The notes: generated by a model from the letters alone, not told the origin. A stretch of 5,566 nt of DNA from Halobacteria archaeon (GCA_029932715.1 JAOZPO010000046.1:1-5566), one strand, 5' to 3'. Positions 1-5,542 are shown, counted from the first letter of the stretch. Numbers and translations: made by a program.

Positions 1-1
1 T

Positions 2-616
2 ATAAATGAGAAGGTAAATGCAGCGGGATTCAAGCCGGAGGTGATAGTAGGAGTAGCAAGAGGTGGCTGGTATTTAGCACGGGTACTGTGCGACTTCTTC
101 TTGCTTAGGGATTTGCTGAGCTTGAAGATGGAGCACTGGGGTGTAACAGCCACGATTACCGGCAAGGCAGAACTGAAATACGGGTTTGACGATGCAGCAA
201 TCGCGAAGCTACAATCGAAGCGAGTATTGGTCGCCGATGATGTGACCGATACAGGTGACAGCGTAAAATTTGTAGTTGAGTACTTGCAATCACTGGGTGC
301 GGCTGAGGTAAAGACAGCGGTTTTACAGCATAAAACTTCTTCCGCCTTTGTACCTGATTTCTATGGTGAGCTTCTAAAAGACTGGAAATGGGTGATATAT
401 CCCTGGAGCATCCATGAGGACGTAATGGACTTGCTGGAGAAGGTGCTGTCAAAAACTAAGCAGATGGGTACGGCGGAACTAATAACAGCTATGAAGGATG
501 AGTTTGACTTATACATGCCGTATCACAGACTAAAAGAGGTTCTGGCGAATATGGTGTACCATGGTAAGATAATAAGTAAAGAAGAAGCAGGTAAAGTAGT
601 ATGGATGCTGAGCTAA
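2..616 (+). CDS. Phosphoribosyltransferase (COG2236-like), 5' end missing
   Basis: The protein belongs to the type I phosphoribosyltransferases, which transfer ribose 5-phosphate from PRPP to a base; the COG2236 branch is usually called hypoxanthine/xanthine-guanine PRTase-like, but the base used here cannot be read off. The reading frame is open to the left edge. Before the GTG at 41 it encodes INEKVNAAGFKPE, which runs straight into VIVGVARGGW, the family's normal N-terminal block, so GTG 41 is an internal valine and the real start lies outside the window, probably 15-25 codons upstream. The PRPP-binding motif VLVADDVTDTGDS is at about 224-262, with the paired aspartates at 236-241. The WVIYPW block near 390-405 is typical of COG2236. 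The last 50 or so residues (from about 455) form a separate helical segment resembling a winged helix. Probably cytosolic salvage enzyme; a regulatory role is possible but unproven. Confidence 0.85.
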   Translation: MNEKVNAAGFKPEVIVGVARGGWYLARVLCDFFLLRDLLSLKMEHWGVTATITGKAELKYGFDDAAIAKLQSKRVLVADDVTDTGDSVKFVVEYLQSLGAAEVKTAVLQHKTSSAFVPDFYGELLKDWKWVIYPWSIHEDVMDLLEKVLSKTKQMGTAELITAMKDEFDLYMPYHRLKEVLANMVYHGKIISKEEAGKVVWMLS

Positions 617-653
617 TGCTTGTATACTTCAAGATTGATATAGGAAGTACATA

Positions 654-666
654 TTTTTCTTTTTTT
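654..666 (+). terminator. T-rich terminator candidate after the PRTase gene
   Basis: Five T, one C, then seven T, starting 38 bases after the PRTase stop codon. Archaeal RNA polymerase commonly stops at T runs without a hairpin, so this could end the upstream transcript. It merges directly into the TATA-like element of ribH. Confidence 0.45.
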
Positions 667-672
667 ATAATA
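663..672 (+). promoter_or_regulatory. TATA-like element for ribH
   Basis: The sequence TTTTATAATA is centred about 48 bases before the ribH ATG. A start site some 25 bases downstream would give a leader of about 20 bases that includes the Shine-Dalgarno. No purine-rich BRE is seen; a T run lies upstream instead, so the call rests on position and the TATA core only. Confidence 0.4.
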
Positions 673-703
673 AGTGTTTTTCTAGTTCATGCGTAAGATA
701 AAA

Positions 704-708
704 AGGAG
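704..708 (+). promoter_or_regulatory. Shine-Dalgarno of ribH
   Basis: AGGAG, preceded by A's, with a 6-base spacer to the ATG at 715. It supports that start. Confidence 0.75.
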
Positions 709-714
709 TTAAAA

Positions 715-1143
715 ATGGTAAAAGGAGAAGAGATAAAGCTGGGCTTTGTCGTGTCTGAGTTTCACCGGGACATCACGTACCAGATGGAGATACTGGGTAA
801 GGAGCATGCGGATTTCCTCGGTGCGATAGTTTCCCGCGTTTTATACACTCCGGGAACATTTGATATGCCGTTAGCAGTGAAGGAGATGTTAAGCGATAAA
901 GGAATAGATGCTGTGGTTACTCTGGGTTGTGTAATAGAAGGAGCGACGAAGCATGACGAAGTAATAGCGGCACAGCTCACGAGGAAGATAATGGACCTTT
1001 CACTGGACTATAATAAACCAGTGAGTTTGGGCGTATCAGGACCGGGGATGACGAGGTTAGAGGCGCAGGAGCGTGTAGATTATGCAAAACGAGCAGTAGA
1101 ATCGGCAGTGAAGATGGTGAAGAGGATGCATGAGATAAAATAA
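715..1143 (+). CDS. ribH: 6,7-dimethyl-8-ribityllumazine synthase
   Basis: RibH condenses 5-amino-6-ribitylamino-uracil with 3,4-dihydroxy-2-butanone 4-phosphate to give 6,7-dimethyl-8-ribityllumazine, the last intermediate before riboflavin. It usually acts as a large cytosolic oligomer. At 142 residues it has the length of archaeal RibH. Blocks in order: GFVVSEFHRDIT (10-21), PGTFDMPLAVK (46-56), DAVVTLGCVIEGATKHDE (65-82) with the likely catalytic His80, then KPVSLGVSGPGMTR (101-114) and ERVDYAKRAVE (119-129). These match methanogen lumazine synthases rather than the related archaeal riboflavin synthase RibC. Position 17 is His where the methanogen proteins I can recall have Asn. It stands alone: no other riboflavin gene is in the window. 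The good Shine-Dalgarno and the first conserved block starting about 8 residues in support the ATG. Confidence 0.96.
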   Translation: MVKGEEIKLGFVVSEFHRDITYQMEILGKEHADFLGAIVSRVLYTPGTFDMPLAVKEMLSDKGIDAVVTLGCVIEGATKHDEVIAAQLTRKIMDLSLDYNKPVSLGVSGPGMTRLEAQERVDYAKRAVESAVKMVKRMHEIK

Positions 1144-1175
1144 GATGTATTCGTACAGTTAACGTAAAAAACGCT

Positions 1176-1222
1176 TCGTAGAAAGAGAATATGTTCTTTT
1201 GGTAACGATTTTCTTTCTATGA
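1176..1222 (+). terminator. Long hairpin downstream of ribH
   Basis: Bases 1176-1190 pair with 1208-1222 over 15 positions, two of them G-U on the + strand RNA, closing a 17-base loop. On the - strand these two become A-C mismatches, so the structure is better on the ribH transcript. It starts 33 bases after the ribH stop in the gap between two convergent genes. No long T run follows, so it may protect or process the 3' end rather than terminate classically. Confidence 0.45.
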
Positions 1223-1240
1223 TAAATAAGATTTCTCGTG

Positions 1241-1268
1241 AAAATCCCTGTGTAATCTTGTGGATTTT
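1241..1268. repeat. Short inverted/direct repeat element in convergent gap
   Basis: AAAATCC (1241-1247) is the reverse complement of GGATTTT (1262-1268), giving a 7-base stem with a 14-base loop on either strand. Inside it, AATCCCTGTGT (1243-1253) and AATCTTGTGGA (1254-1264) form an imperfect tandem of 11-base units. It lies about 30 bases past the kinase stop codon and could serve as that gene's 3' hairpin. The wording resembles short dispersed 'AATCC-GTGTAATC-GTGG' type repeats seen in many genomes; that resemblance is from memory. Confidence 0.35.
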
Positions 1269-1298
1269 TACATCAGTTACACGTCTTTTACCCTCTGC

Positions 1299-2366
1299 CT
1301 ACCGAATCCTATAGCTGCCCCTTGGCACGGTAATCTCAAACCTTGCACCTTTTCCGTATTCTCCCGTCTCTTTTATATCCATCCCGCTTATTTTAAGGAA
1401 TGATCTTATCAAGTCCAGGCCATAGCCGGTATTAGCGCCATAGCCTCTCTCAAATATTATCTCCTTTTTCGTGTCAGGCACGCCTACACCATCATCTTCA
1501 TATATCAATTTCAGTTCATTTTCCAACGCATTATAATAGACCTTTATCTCTTTCACTTCTCCACCATGTCTAATTGTATTATCTACAAGGTTATAGAACA
1601 TCTTTTCTATCAACGAGTCGGTATATATCTCTAACCCTTCCAAATCGCTTCTCACGGTTATGGAACCCAAATTCACATCTGATAGTCCCTTTTCACATGA
1701 CTCCTTCATATCTCTCCACTGTGGCTCTTCTATACCCAGTTCTTGATACTGGCGGGAGAACTTAAAGATATTTTGCGCTACTTCAACTGCCTCTTCTATC
1801 TTTTTCAAATAACGCAGAATCGTTTCATCTTTTGTCGCTTCTCTTGCTATCTCAGCAAATCCACTTATCATGAATAGCTTATTACCTGCATCGTGGCGGG
1901 TCAAGCTCCCAATCAATTGCAGCTTCTCTTCGGTCTGTTTTAACCTCTTGAGCGATGCTCTGAGTTCCTTCTCCAGTCGCTTGCGCACGATAGCATAGTG
2001 AATAGCCCTTGTCAGCAGATTATTGCTAACATCGCCTTTAACGAGGTAATCCTGAGCACCAATCTGCACTGCACGAAGCCCTGTCGCCTGGTCATCGTGC
2101 CCTGTGAACACTACAACAGGCATATTCGGGAACGTACTGTGAACCTTCGAGACGGTATCAAGCCCCTGACTATCTGGAAGGCCCATATCCAGCAGTATCA
2201 CATCGAAATGAGCCGTGTGCAGCCGTTCGATGGCGGCGGATAGGCAATCAACAACTTCTGATTCATGCGGGGACAATGCCCCTCGCACTAACTTGGCATC
2301 ACCTGGGTCATCCTCAACTATGAGTACTTTGACCGCCTTCTTTGTATCCATGATTTTATTCCTCAT
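1299..2366 (-). CDS. Receiver domain-histidine kinase hybrid
   Basis: This is a soluble two-component signalling protein of 355 residues. Residues 12-128 form a response-regulator receiver: acidic pair D19/D20, phospho-acceptor D60 in VILLDMGLPDSQG, T88 and K110 (YLVKGD). A charged helix (about 129-150) leads to the phosphotransfer helices with H158 in LTRHDAGNKL, the RHDxxN H-box frequent in methanogen kinases. The HATPase domain follows: N-box NLVDNTIRHGG (259-269), EDDGVGVP (290-297), GYGLDL (314-319) and the closing GKGARFEITVP strand. No transmembrane segment or PAS/GAF sensor is present, so input presumably arrives by phosphorylation of D60 from another kinase. No partner regulator is adjacent. 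The longest form is given; ATG 2351 (residue 6) is the more likely start because GAGG sits 9 bases before it, while nothing comparable precedes 2366. Target genes are unknown. Confidence 0.92.
   Translation of the reverse strand: MRNKIMDTKKAVKVLIVEDDPGDAKLVRGALSPHESEVVDCLSAAIERLHTAHFDVILLDMGLPDSQGLDTVSKVHSTFPNMPVVVFTGHDDQATGLRAVQIGAQDYLVKGDVSNNLLTRAIHYAIVRKRLEKELRASLKRLKQTEEKLQLIGSLTRHDAGNKLFMISGFAEIAREATKDETILRYLKKIEEAVEVAQNIFKFSRQYQELGIEEPQWRDMKESCEKGLSDVNLGSITVRSDLEGLEIYTDSLIEKMFYNLVDNTIRHGGEVKEIKVYYNALENELKLIYEDDGVGVPDTKKEIIFERGYGANTGYGLDLIRSFLKISGMDIKETGEYGKGARFEITVPRGSYRIR
2361..2364 (-). promoter_or_regulatory. GAGG Shine-Dalgarno favouring the 2351 start of the kinase
   Basis: On the - strand GAGG lies 9 bases before the ATG at 2351 and overlaps the codons just after the upstream ATG at 2366. 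This argues for translation beginning five codons later (MDTKKAVK), which leaves the receiver domain intact. Confidence 0.45.
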
Positions 2367-2401
2367 TTCGACTATTCTTTATCTCTCTTCTAAATTAGCC
2401 C

Positions 2402-2428
2402 TTCTCTGTATTATTTTATAACAGAGAA
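2402..2428 (-). promoter_or_regulatory. Kinase promoter: TATA-like box inside a perfect dyad
   Basis: TTCTCTGT (2402-2409) and ACAGAGAA (2421-2428) are exact reverse complements around an 11-base A/T-only centre, which reads TATAAAATAAT on the - strand. The centre is 49 bases from ATG 2366 and 64 from ATG 2351, leaving room for a leader of about 25-40 bases. A dyad over the TATA box is what a dimeric repressor blocking TBP would bind. Alternatively the RNA could fold as an 8-bp stem at the 3' end of the argB transcript, although no T run follows it on that strand. Confidence 0.45.
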
Positions 2429-2505
2429 ACATAAAAACTTTCAGAAGGCAAGCATTGCGTTTTTACCCAAAAGTAGCGATTGATACCTTCGCTTTAATCT
2501 ATTAT

Positions 2506-3369
2506 TCATTCATTCAAAATCATCGTTCCCGTGCCCTTATCGGTGAATAACTCAAGCAAAAGAGTATGAGGGTTTCGACCGTCTATTATATGTGCGGTGA
2601 CACCCCCAGAAGTTGCTTTTAAACACCCCTCCGCTTTTGGTAGCATGCCTTCGCCAATAATACCTGTTGCAATCAGTTCCTTTATCTCCGCTTGCGTCGC
2701 CTGCGGTATTAATGTAGAGCTATCGTCTGTATTCCGCAGCAGTCCCAAGACATCAGTGAGCATTATCAGCTTATCTGCATTTATCGCGCACGCTATCTCA
2801 CCGGCAACCAAATCGGCATTCACGTTGAGGCTGTTCCCCGCAGTATCCACTGCTATTGGTGATATTACAGGTATATAATCCTTTGCAGTGGTAATATCAA
2901 TTATTTCGTTGTTTATCTCCTCCGTCTCGCCAACCCACCCGAGGTCGATTTCTTCTCCTTCTACCTTCTGCTTCCCTTTCTTCTTTGCCACTATTAAGTT
3001 GCCGTCGTTTCCCGATAAGCCTATGCCCTTACCGCCATGTTTCCCGATGAGCGATACTATACGTTCGTTAACGCTGCCCACGAGCACCATTCTTACTATT
3101 TCCAGCGTTTCATCATCGGTAATGCGAAGCCCGCCGATAAATTTCGGCTTCTTATTCAGCTTCTCCATTATCTGCGTTATCTCCGGACCACCGCCATGCA
3201 CAATCACCGGCTTTATTCCTACATACCTGAGAAGAACGATGTCCTGCGTGATACTATCCATAATATTCTTATCCACTAACGCATGCCCGCCTACCTTTAT
3301 CACTATCTTCGAGCCATAGAATCTGCGGATATACGGCAAAGCCTCTATAAGTATTTCCTCTTTCTTCAT
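2506..3369 (-). CDS. argB: N-acetylglutamate kinase, arginine-sensitive type
   Basis: ArgB phosphorylates N-acetyl-L-glutamate with ATP, the second step of arginine synthesis and often the controlled one; cytosolic. The 287-residue protein shows the amino-acid-kinase fold: IKVGGHA (24-30, K25 for phosphate), VIVHGGGPEI (55-64), the substrate-contacting GGLRITDDET (79-88, R82), LSGNDGN (118-124), LNVNADLVAGEIA (181-193, N184 and D186), LTDVLGLL (204-211) and GMLPKAE (241-247, K245). Two traits mark the arginine-inhibited hexameric class: an N-terminal helix before the first strand (EEILIEALPYIRRFYGS) and the C-terminal HTLLLELFTDKGTGTMI block. The usual GGM before the PK pair reads GEGM here. 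No other arg gene is in the window. The Shine-Dalgarno is weak (GAGAG, 3 bases before ATG), but the N-terminal helix begins right after this start, so the ATG is credible. Confidence 0.96.
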   Translation of the reverse strand: MKKEEILIEALPYIRRFYGSKIVIKVGGHALVDKNIMDSITQDIVLLRYVGIKPVIVHGGGPEITQIMEKLNKKPKFIGGLRITDDETLEIVRMVLVGSVNERIVSLIGKHGGKGIGLSGNDGNLIVAKKKGKQKVEGEEIDLGWVGETEEINNEIIDITTAKDYIPVISPIAVDTAGNSLNVNADLVAGEIACAINADKLIMLTDVLGLLRNTDDSSTLIPQATQAEIKELIATGIIGEGMLPKAEGCLKATSGGVTAHIIDGRNPHTLLLELFTDKGTGTMILNE

Positions 3370-3400
3370 ATTCTCTCTTATTAGTTATTAACTTGCGATA

Positions 3401-3411
3401 GATATAATATC
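3401..3411 (-). promoter_or_regulatory. TATA-like palindrome upstream of argB
   Basis: GATATAATATC is a perfect 11-base palindrome centred 37 bases before the argB ATG. Transcription starting about 25 bases on would give a short leader of roughly 10 bases, containing only the weak AGAGAG. On the - strand an A-rich TTAAGA lies just upstream and might act as BRE. Confidence 0.5.
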
Positions 3412-3426
3412 TTAAGACTAATTGGG

Positions 3427-3444
3427 TAAAGAGCTTAAAGAGAT
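3427..3444. repeat. Tandem 9-mers upstream of the argB promoter
   Basis: TAAAGAGCT (3427-3435) is followed directly by TAAAGAGAT (3436-3444), 8 of 9 bases identical. They sit 16 bases beyond the TATA-like palindrome of argB, a position where an activator or repressor could bind. No function is demonstrated. Confidence 0.35.
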
Positions 3445-3471
3445 ATCAGATTGGTTTAGCGCTATTGCGTC

Positions 3472-3487
3472 AAAACTGTAAAACTGA
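3472..3487 (-). terminator. Possible 3' terminator of the isomerase gene
   Basis: Two 8-base units, AAAACTGT and AAAACTGA on +, give CAGTTTTACAGTTTT on the transcribed - strand, 9-24 bases after the isomerase stop. Two T4 runs are a weak archaeal terminator signal. Confidence 0.25.
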
Positions 3488-3495
3488 AAGGATTT

Positions 3496-4227
3496 TTAAT
3501 TGAATACTCTGGCAGGATTAGTAAGGAAAATCAGATCCGTGGGTTCTTGGATTAGTTTATACATCTCCGCTTCTTTGTTCAGCTCTATTCCATGTATCCA
3601 TGTATCTGAAGGCTTCAGGAGCCTAATATCAGGGGTATACTCATAATTTTCGTTCCTTATGAATTCGCCATTCGTCAGTTCGTAATAGGCTGCACCCTTT
3701 CGCATTTTCAAGGGCTCGTAAATGGATGAGAATCCGCTTGCAACCCAGTTTGCCATCTTTAAAGTCATTTCAGATGCATTTATTGTGACATGGCCGTAAT
3801 TGGGCGGGATTACCACTTTATCTCCCTTATTCGCTTTTACCAGTACCACGTCAGTTATTCCCCCTTTAACTCCCTCCTCTGCTTTGCGTTGCAGCAGATA
3901 ATGCGCTTCGCCTTCCTGTACTTCGTATATTTCAGGATATGTCATCTCAGAACCCGGAGGGCAGGGATGATAGTGTCCCGCGGTCTTAACGAATTCCGAG
4001 CCGAGCGTATTCGGTGGCATAATAGTAATATCATATCGCAATCCGTGCTCCTTTATCTTAGCCGCATCCGCCTCATTCTTCGATACGCCCCTGAACATAT
4101 AATACAGTTCCATATCCATGTTCGCACTCGCTAAAAAAGCCCTGTCGTATATGACCTCTTTCATATCACCTAATTTACGCACCACGGGTGAGAAAGTTTT
4201 CGAGCCAAATGTCACTTTCGGGTTCAT
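3496..4227 (-). CDS. Archaeal cupin-type glucose-6-phosphate isomerase
   Basis: This enzyme interconverts glucose 6-phosphate and fructose 6-phosphate and is unrelated in fold to the common PGI; it is a metal-dependent cupin found mainly in Euryarchaeota. Cupin motif 1 is at 84-103 (GHYHP...YPEIYEV) and motif 2 at 141-150 (PPNYGHVTIN). By alignment with the Pyrococcus furiosus enzyme (H88, H90, E97, H136) the metal ligands are H85, H87, E99 and H146. A five-residue insertion (around CPPGSEMT) separates the His pair from the Glu. At 243 residues it is longer than the roughly 190-residue Pyrococcus enzyme, with a C-terminal extension of about 40 residues that contacts no motif I recognise. The start is firm: an in-frame TAG lies 15 bases upstream and AGGAG precedes the ATG. 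It diverges from the radical SAM gene and would serve gluconeogenesis/glycolysis in the cytosol. Confidence 0.92.
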   Translation of the reverse strand: MNPKVTFGSKTFSPVVRKLGDMKEVIYDRAFLASANMDMELYYMFRGVSKNEADAAKIKEHGLRYDITIMPPNTLGSEFVKTAGHYHPCPPGSEMTYPEIYEVQEGEAHYLLQRKAEEGVKGGITDVVLVKANKGDKVVIPPNYGHVTINASEMTLKMANWVASGFSSIYEPLKMRKGAAYYELTNGEFIRNENYEYTPDIRLLKPSDTWIHGIELNKEAEMYKLIQEPTDLIFLTNPARVFN

Positions 4228-4229
4228 AT

Positions 4230-4234
4230 CTCCT
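4230..4234 (-). promoter_or_regulatory. Closely spaced Shine-Dalgarno of the isomerase gene
   Basis: AGGAG on the - strand is only 2 bases from the ATG at 4227, closer than usual. No other in-frame start is available upstream because of the TAG, so the site still supports this ATG. Confidence 0.55.
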
Positions 4235-4263
4235 TTCTCTATTGCACGCTATTTTTGCGCATC

Positions 4264-4271
4264 CTATAAGT
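4264..4271. promoter_or_regulatory. Shared TATA element between divergent genes
   Basis: CTATAAGT on + contains TATAAG; on - the same bases read ACTTATAG. Its centre is 27 bases before the radical SAM ATG at 4295, so + transcription would start at or next to the ATG, giving a leaderless mRNA, consistent with no Shine-Dalgarno there. On - it is about 40 bases from the isomerase ATG, leaving a leader of about 14 bases that holds AGGAG. No clear BRE on either side. Confidence 0.45.
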
Positions 4272-4294
4272 ATTAGATGTATGCTATTTAAGAT

Positions 4295-5536
4295 ATGGCT
4301 AACAAATCCCGTGTGATAACAGTAGAATTCGGTAAGGTATCCAGGCACTTTGAGGTCATAGAATCACCAATACCACATATATTAGTTGAGTCGGATAAAG
4401 AGCTGCATGGATGGTGGAATGGTATAGACCCGAATGGAAACCGGGAATGCACTGCGGAAAAGCTATTGATAAACCCTTATAACGGTTGCAGTCATAACTG
4501 CCTGTTTTGTTATTCGCATGCGTTAGGTGGCTATTTCAGGTTATTCCGGGAGAAGGGAGTGGTTACGGTATTCAAGGATTTTGATATGAAAGTGGCGAGG
4601 CAACTGGACGGTTTAAGAGTAGCGAGCTGTGGGTATCTTTCTCCGGTTACTGACCCTTTTCAGCCGATAAATGATAGATACCGATTGAGCGAACGAATAC
4701 TAAAGCAGTTCGTTGACCGGAATATCCCTGTGCAGTGCACAACAAAAGGACGAATAAGCGACACGGCGCTGAAATTGCTAAAAAAGCAGGAGCATTCATT
4801 TGGTGAAGTTTCTATCTTAACACCAGACGAAGCTAAGCGACAGCGGCTAATGACTGGTGGTGCCTCCACAGATGTGCTGGTGCGTAATATAGAACGGCTT
4901 GCGAATGAAGCTGAAATCGCAGTGTGTAGAATAGACCCGATAATACCTCTTGTCACTGACAGTAGGCGCGAACTGGCGGATTTGGTGAAGCGAGTGGTAG
5001 ATGCGGGTGCAAAACACATAATAACGAGTTGTGTTGACGTTCCGAGAGCATTGAAGCATGATTTTTTCGATGCACTGGAGAAACGGTTTGGCATACCAAA
5101 ACGTGAGTTAGAACGCATATATACAGAAACGATAAGCGGACGATTCCATGCTAATGTAGAATACCGTAGAAAGCTGTTTGGCACGATGCGAGATATTTGC
5201 GATAGGAACAAGGTGACAATGGGGCTCTGCATGGAGTTCGAGTCACTTGCTGGGAAGAGGGTTAGAGGGTTAAATAGTGAGTTCAAGAGTTCGAATAACT
5301 GTGAGGGTGTGGATGTACCGATTTATGTAAGAGAAGGAGATAGCGAGCGGTTTGAGCCGGTTCAGGGCTGTGATGGTAATTGCTTGAAATGTCATTCCCT
5401 GGCTGAAGCGCCAGTATGTGGTATTTCAGAATTGAAGAAGGCGGGAGCATGTAAATTGCGGGACTACCGGAGGTGGAGTAGAGAACTGGTTCCTATTCAA
5501 AATTATCTGCCTATTTTGTGGAGTGGGTTAATTTAA
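4295..5536 (+). CDS. SplB-like radical SAM protein (COG1533) with extra C-terminal Cys cluster
   Basis: Radical SAM enzymes cleave S-adenosylmethionine on a [4Fe-4S] cluster to start radical chemistry. The cluster motif is INPYNGCSHNCLFCYSHAL with C65, C69 and C72 (C-x3-C-x2-C). SPVTDPFQPINDRYRLSERIL (116-136), TTKG (149-152) and the RIDPIIP strand (212-218) are marks of the COG1533 group, named after spore photoproduct lyase but mostly of unknown substrate. The C-terminal part (about 355-390) carries C359-x3-C363-x2-C366, then C375 and C386, suggesting an auxiliary Fe-S or zinc site absent from Bacillus SplB. At 413 residues it is longer than SplB. The ATG at 4295 is the first start after an in-frame TAA at 4289; there is no Shine-Dalgarno, so translation is probably leaderless. 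Divergent from the isomerase gene. Calling it a DNA photolyase would go beyond the evidence. Confidence 0.88.
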   Translation: MANKSRVITVEFGKVSRHFEVIESPIPHILVESDKELHGWWNGIDPNGNRECTAEKLLINPYNGCSHNCLFCYSHALGGYFRLFREKGVVTVFKDFDMKVARQLDGLRVASCGYLSPVTDPFQPINDRYRLSERILKQFVDRNIPVQCTTKGRISDTALKLLKKQEHSFGEVSILTPDEAKRQRLMTGGASTDVLVRNIERLANEAEIAVCRIDPIIPLVTDSRRELADLVKRVVDAGAKHIITSCVDVPRALKHDFFDALEKRFGIPKRELERIYTETISGRFHANVEYRRKLFGTMRDICDRNKVTMGLCMEFESLAGKRVRGLNSEFKSSNNCEGVDVPIYVREGDSERFEPVQGCDGNCLKCHSLAEAPVCGISELKKAGACKLRDYRRWSRELVPIQNYLPILWSGLI

Positions 5537-5542
5537 TATGTA

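Noticed and set aside
1080..1298. Open frame of about 72 codons directly after the TAG stop of the kinase gene, hinting at TAG readthrough (pyrrolysine).
   Set aside because: The kinase ends naturally after its last HATPase strand, the extension has no recognisable domain and runs antisense into the end of ribH, and no pyl gene is visible.
2475..2493. AGCGA/TCGCT inverted repeat just past argB as a terminator.
   Set aside because: Five-base arms with a 9-base loop are expected by chance, and no strong T run follows.
2597..3319. Long + strand open frames opposite argB.
   Set aside because: They are antisense frames of a clearly coding gene, rich in Ser, Pro and Ile, without domains, starts or ribosome sites of their own.
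3457..3464. TAGCGCTA palindrome between argB and the isomerase gene.
   Set aside because: An eight-base palindrome alone is too common to call a site, and it lies far from the argB TATA candidate.
3496..4227. Operon of isomerase, argB and kinase because all three lie on the - strand.
   Set aside because: Gaps of 126 and 139 bases each hold a TATA-like element at a suitable distance, and the functions are unrelated, so separate transcription is more likely.
4660..5286. 208-codon - strand open frame opposite the radical SAM gene.
   Set aside because: The + strand protein has intact family motifs throughout this stretch; the antisense translation is low-complexity-like and matches nothing I recognise.
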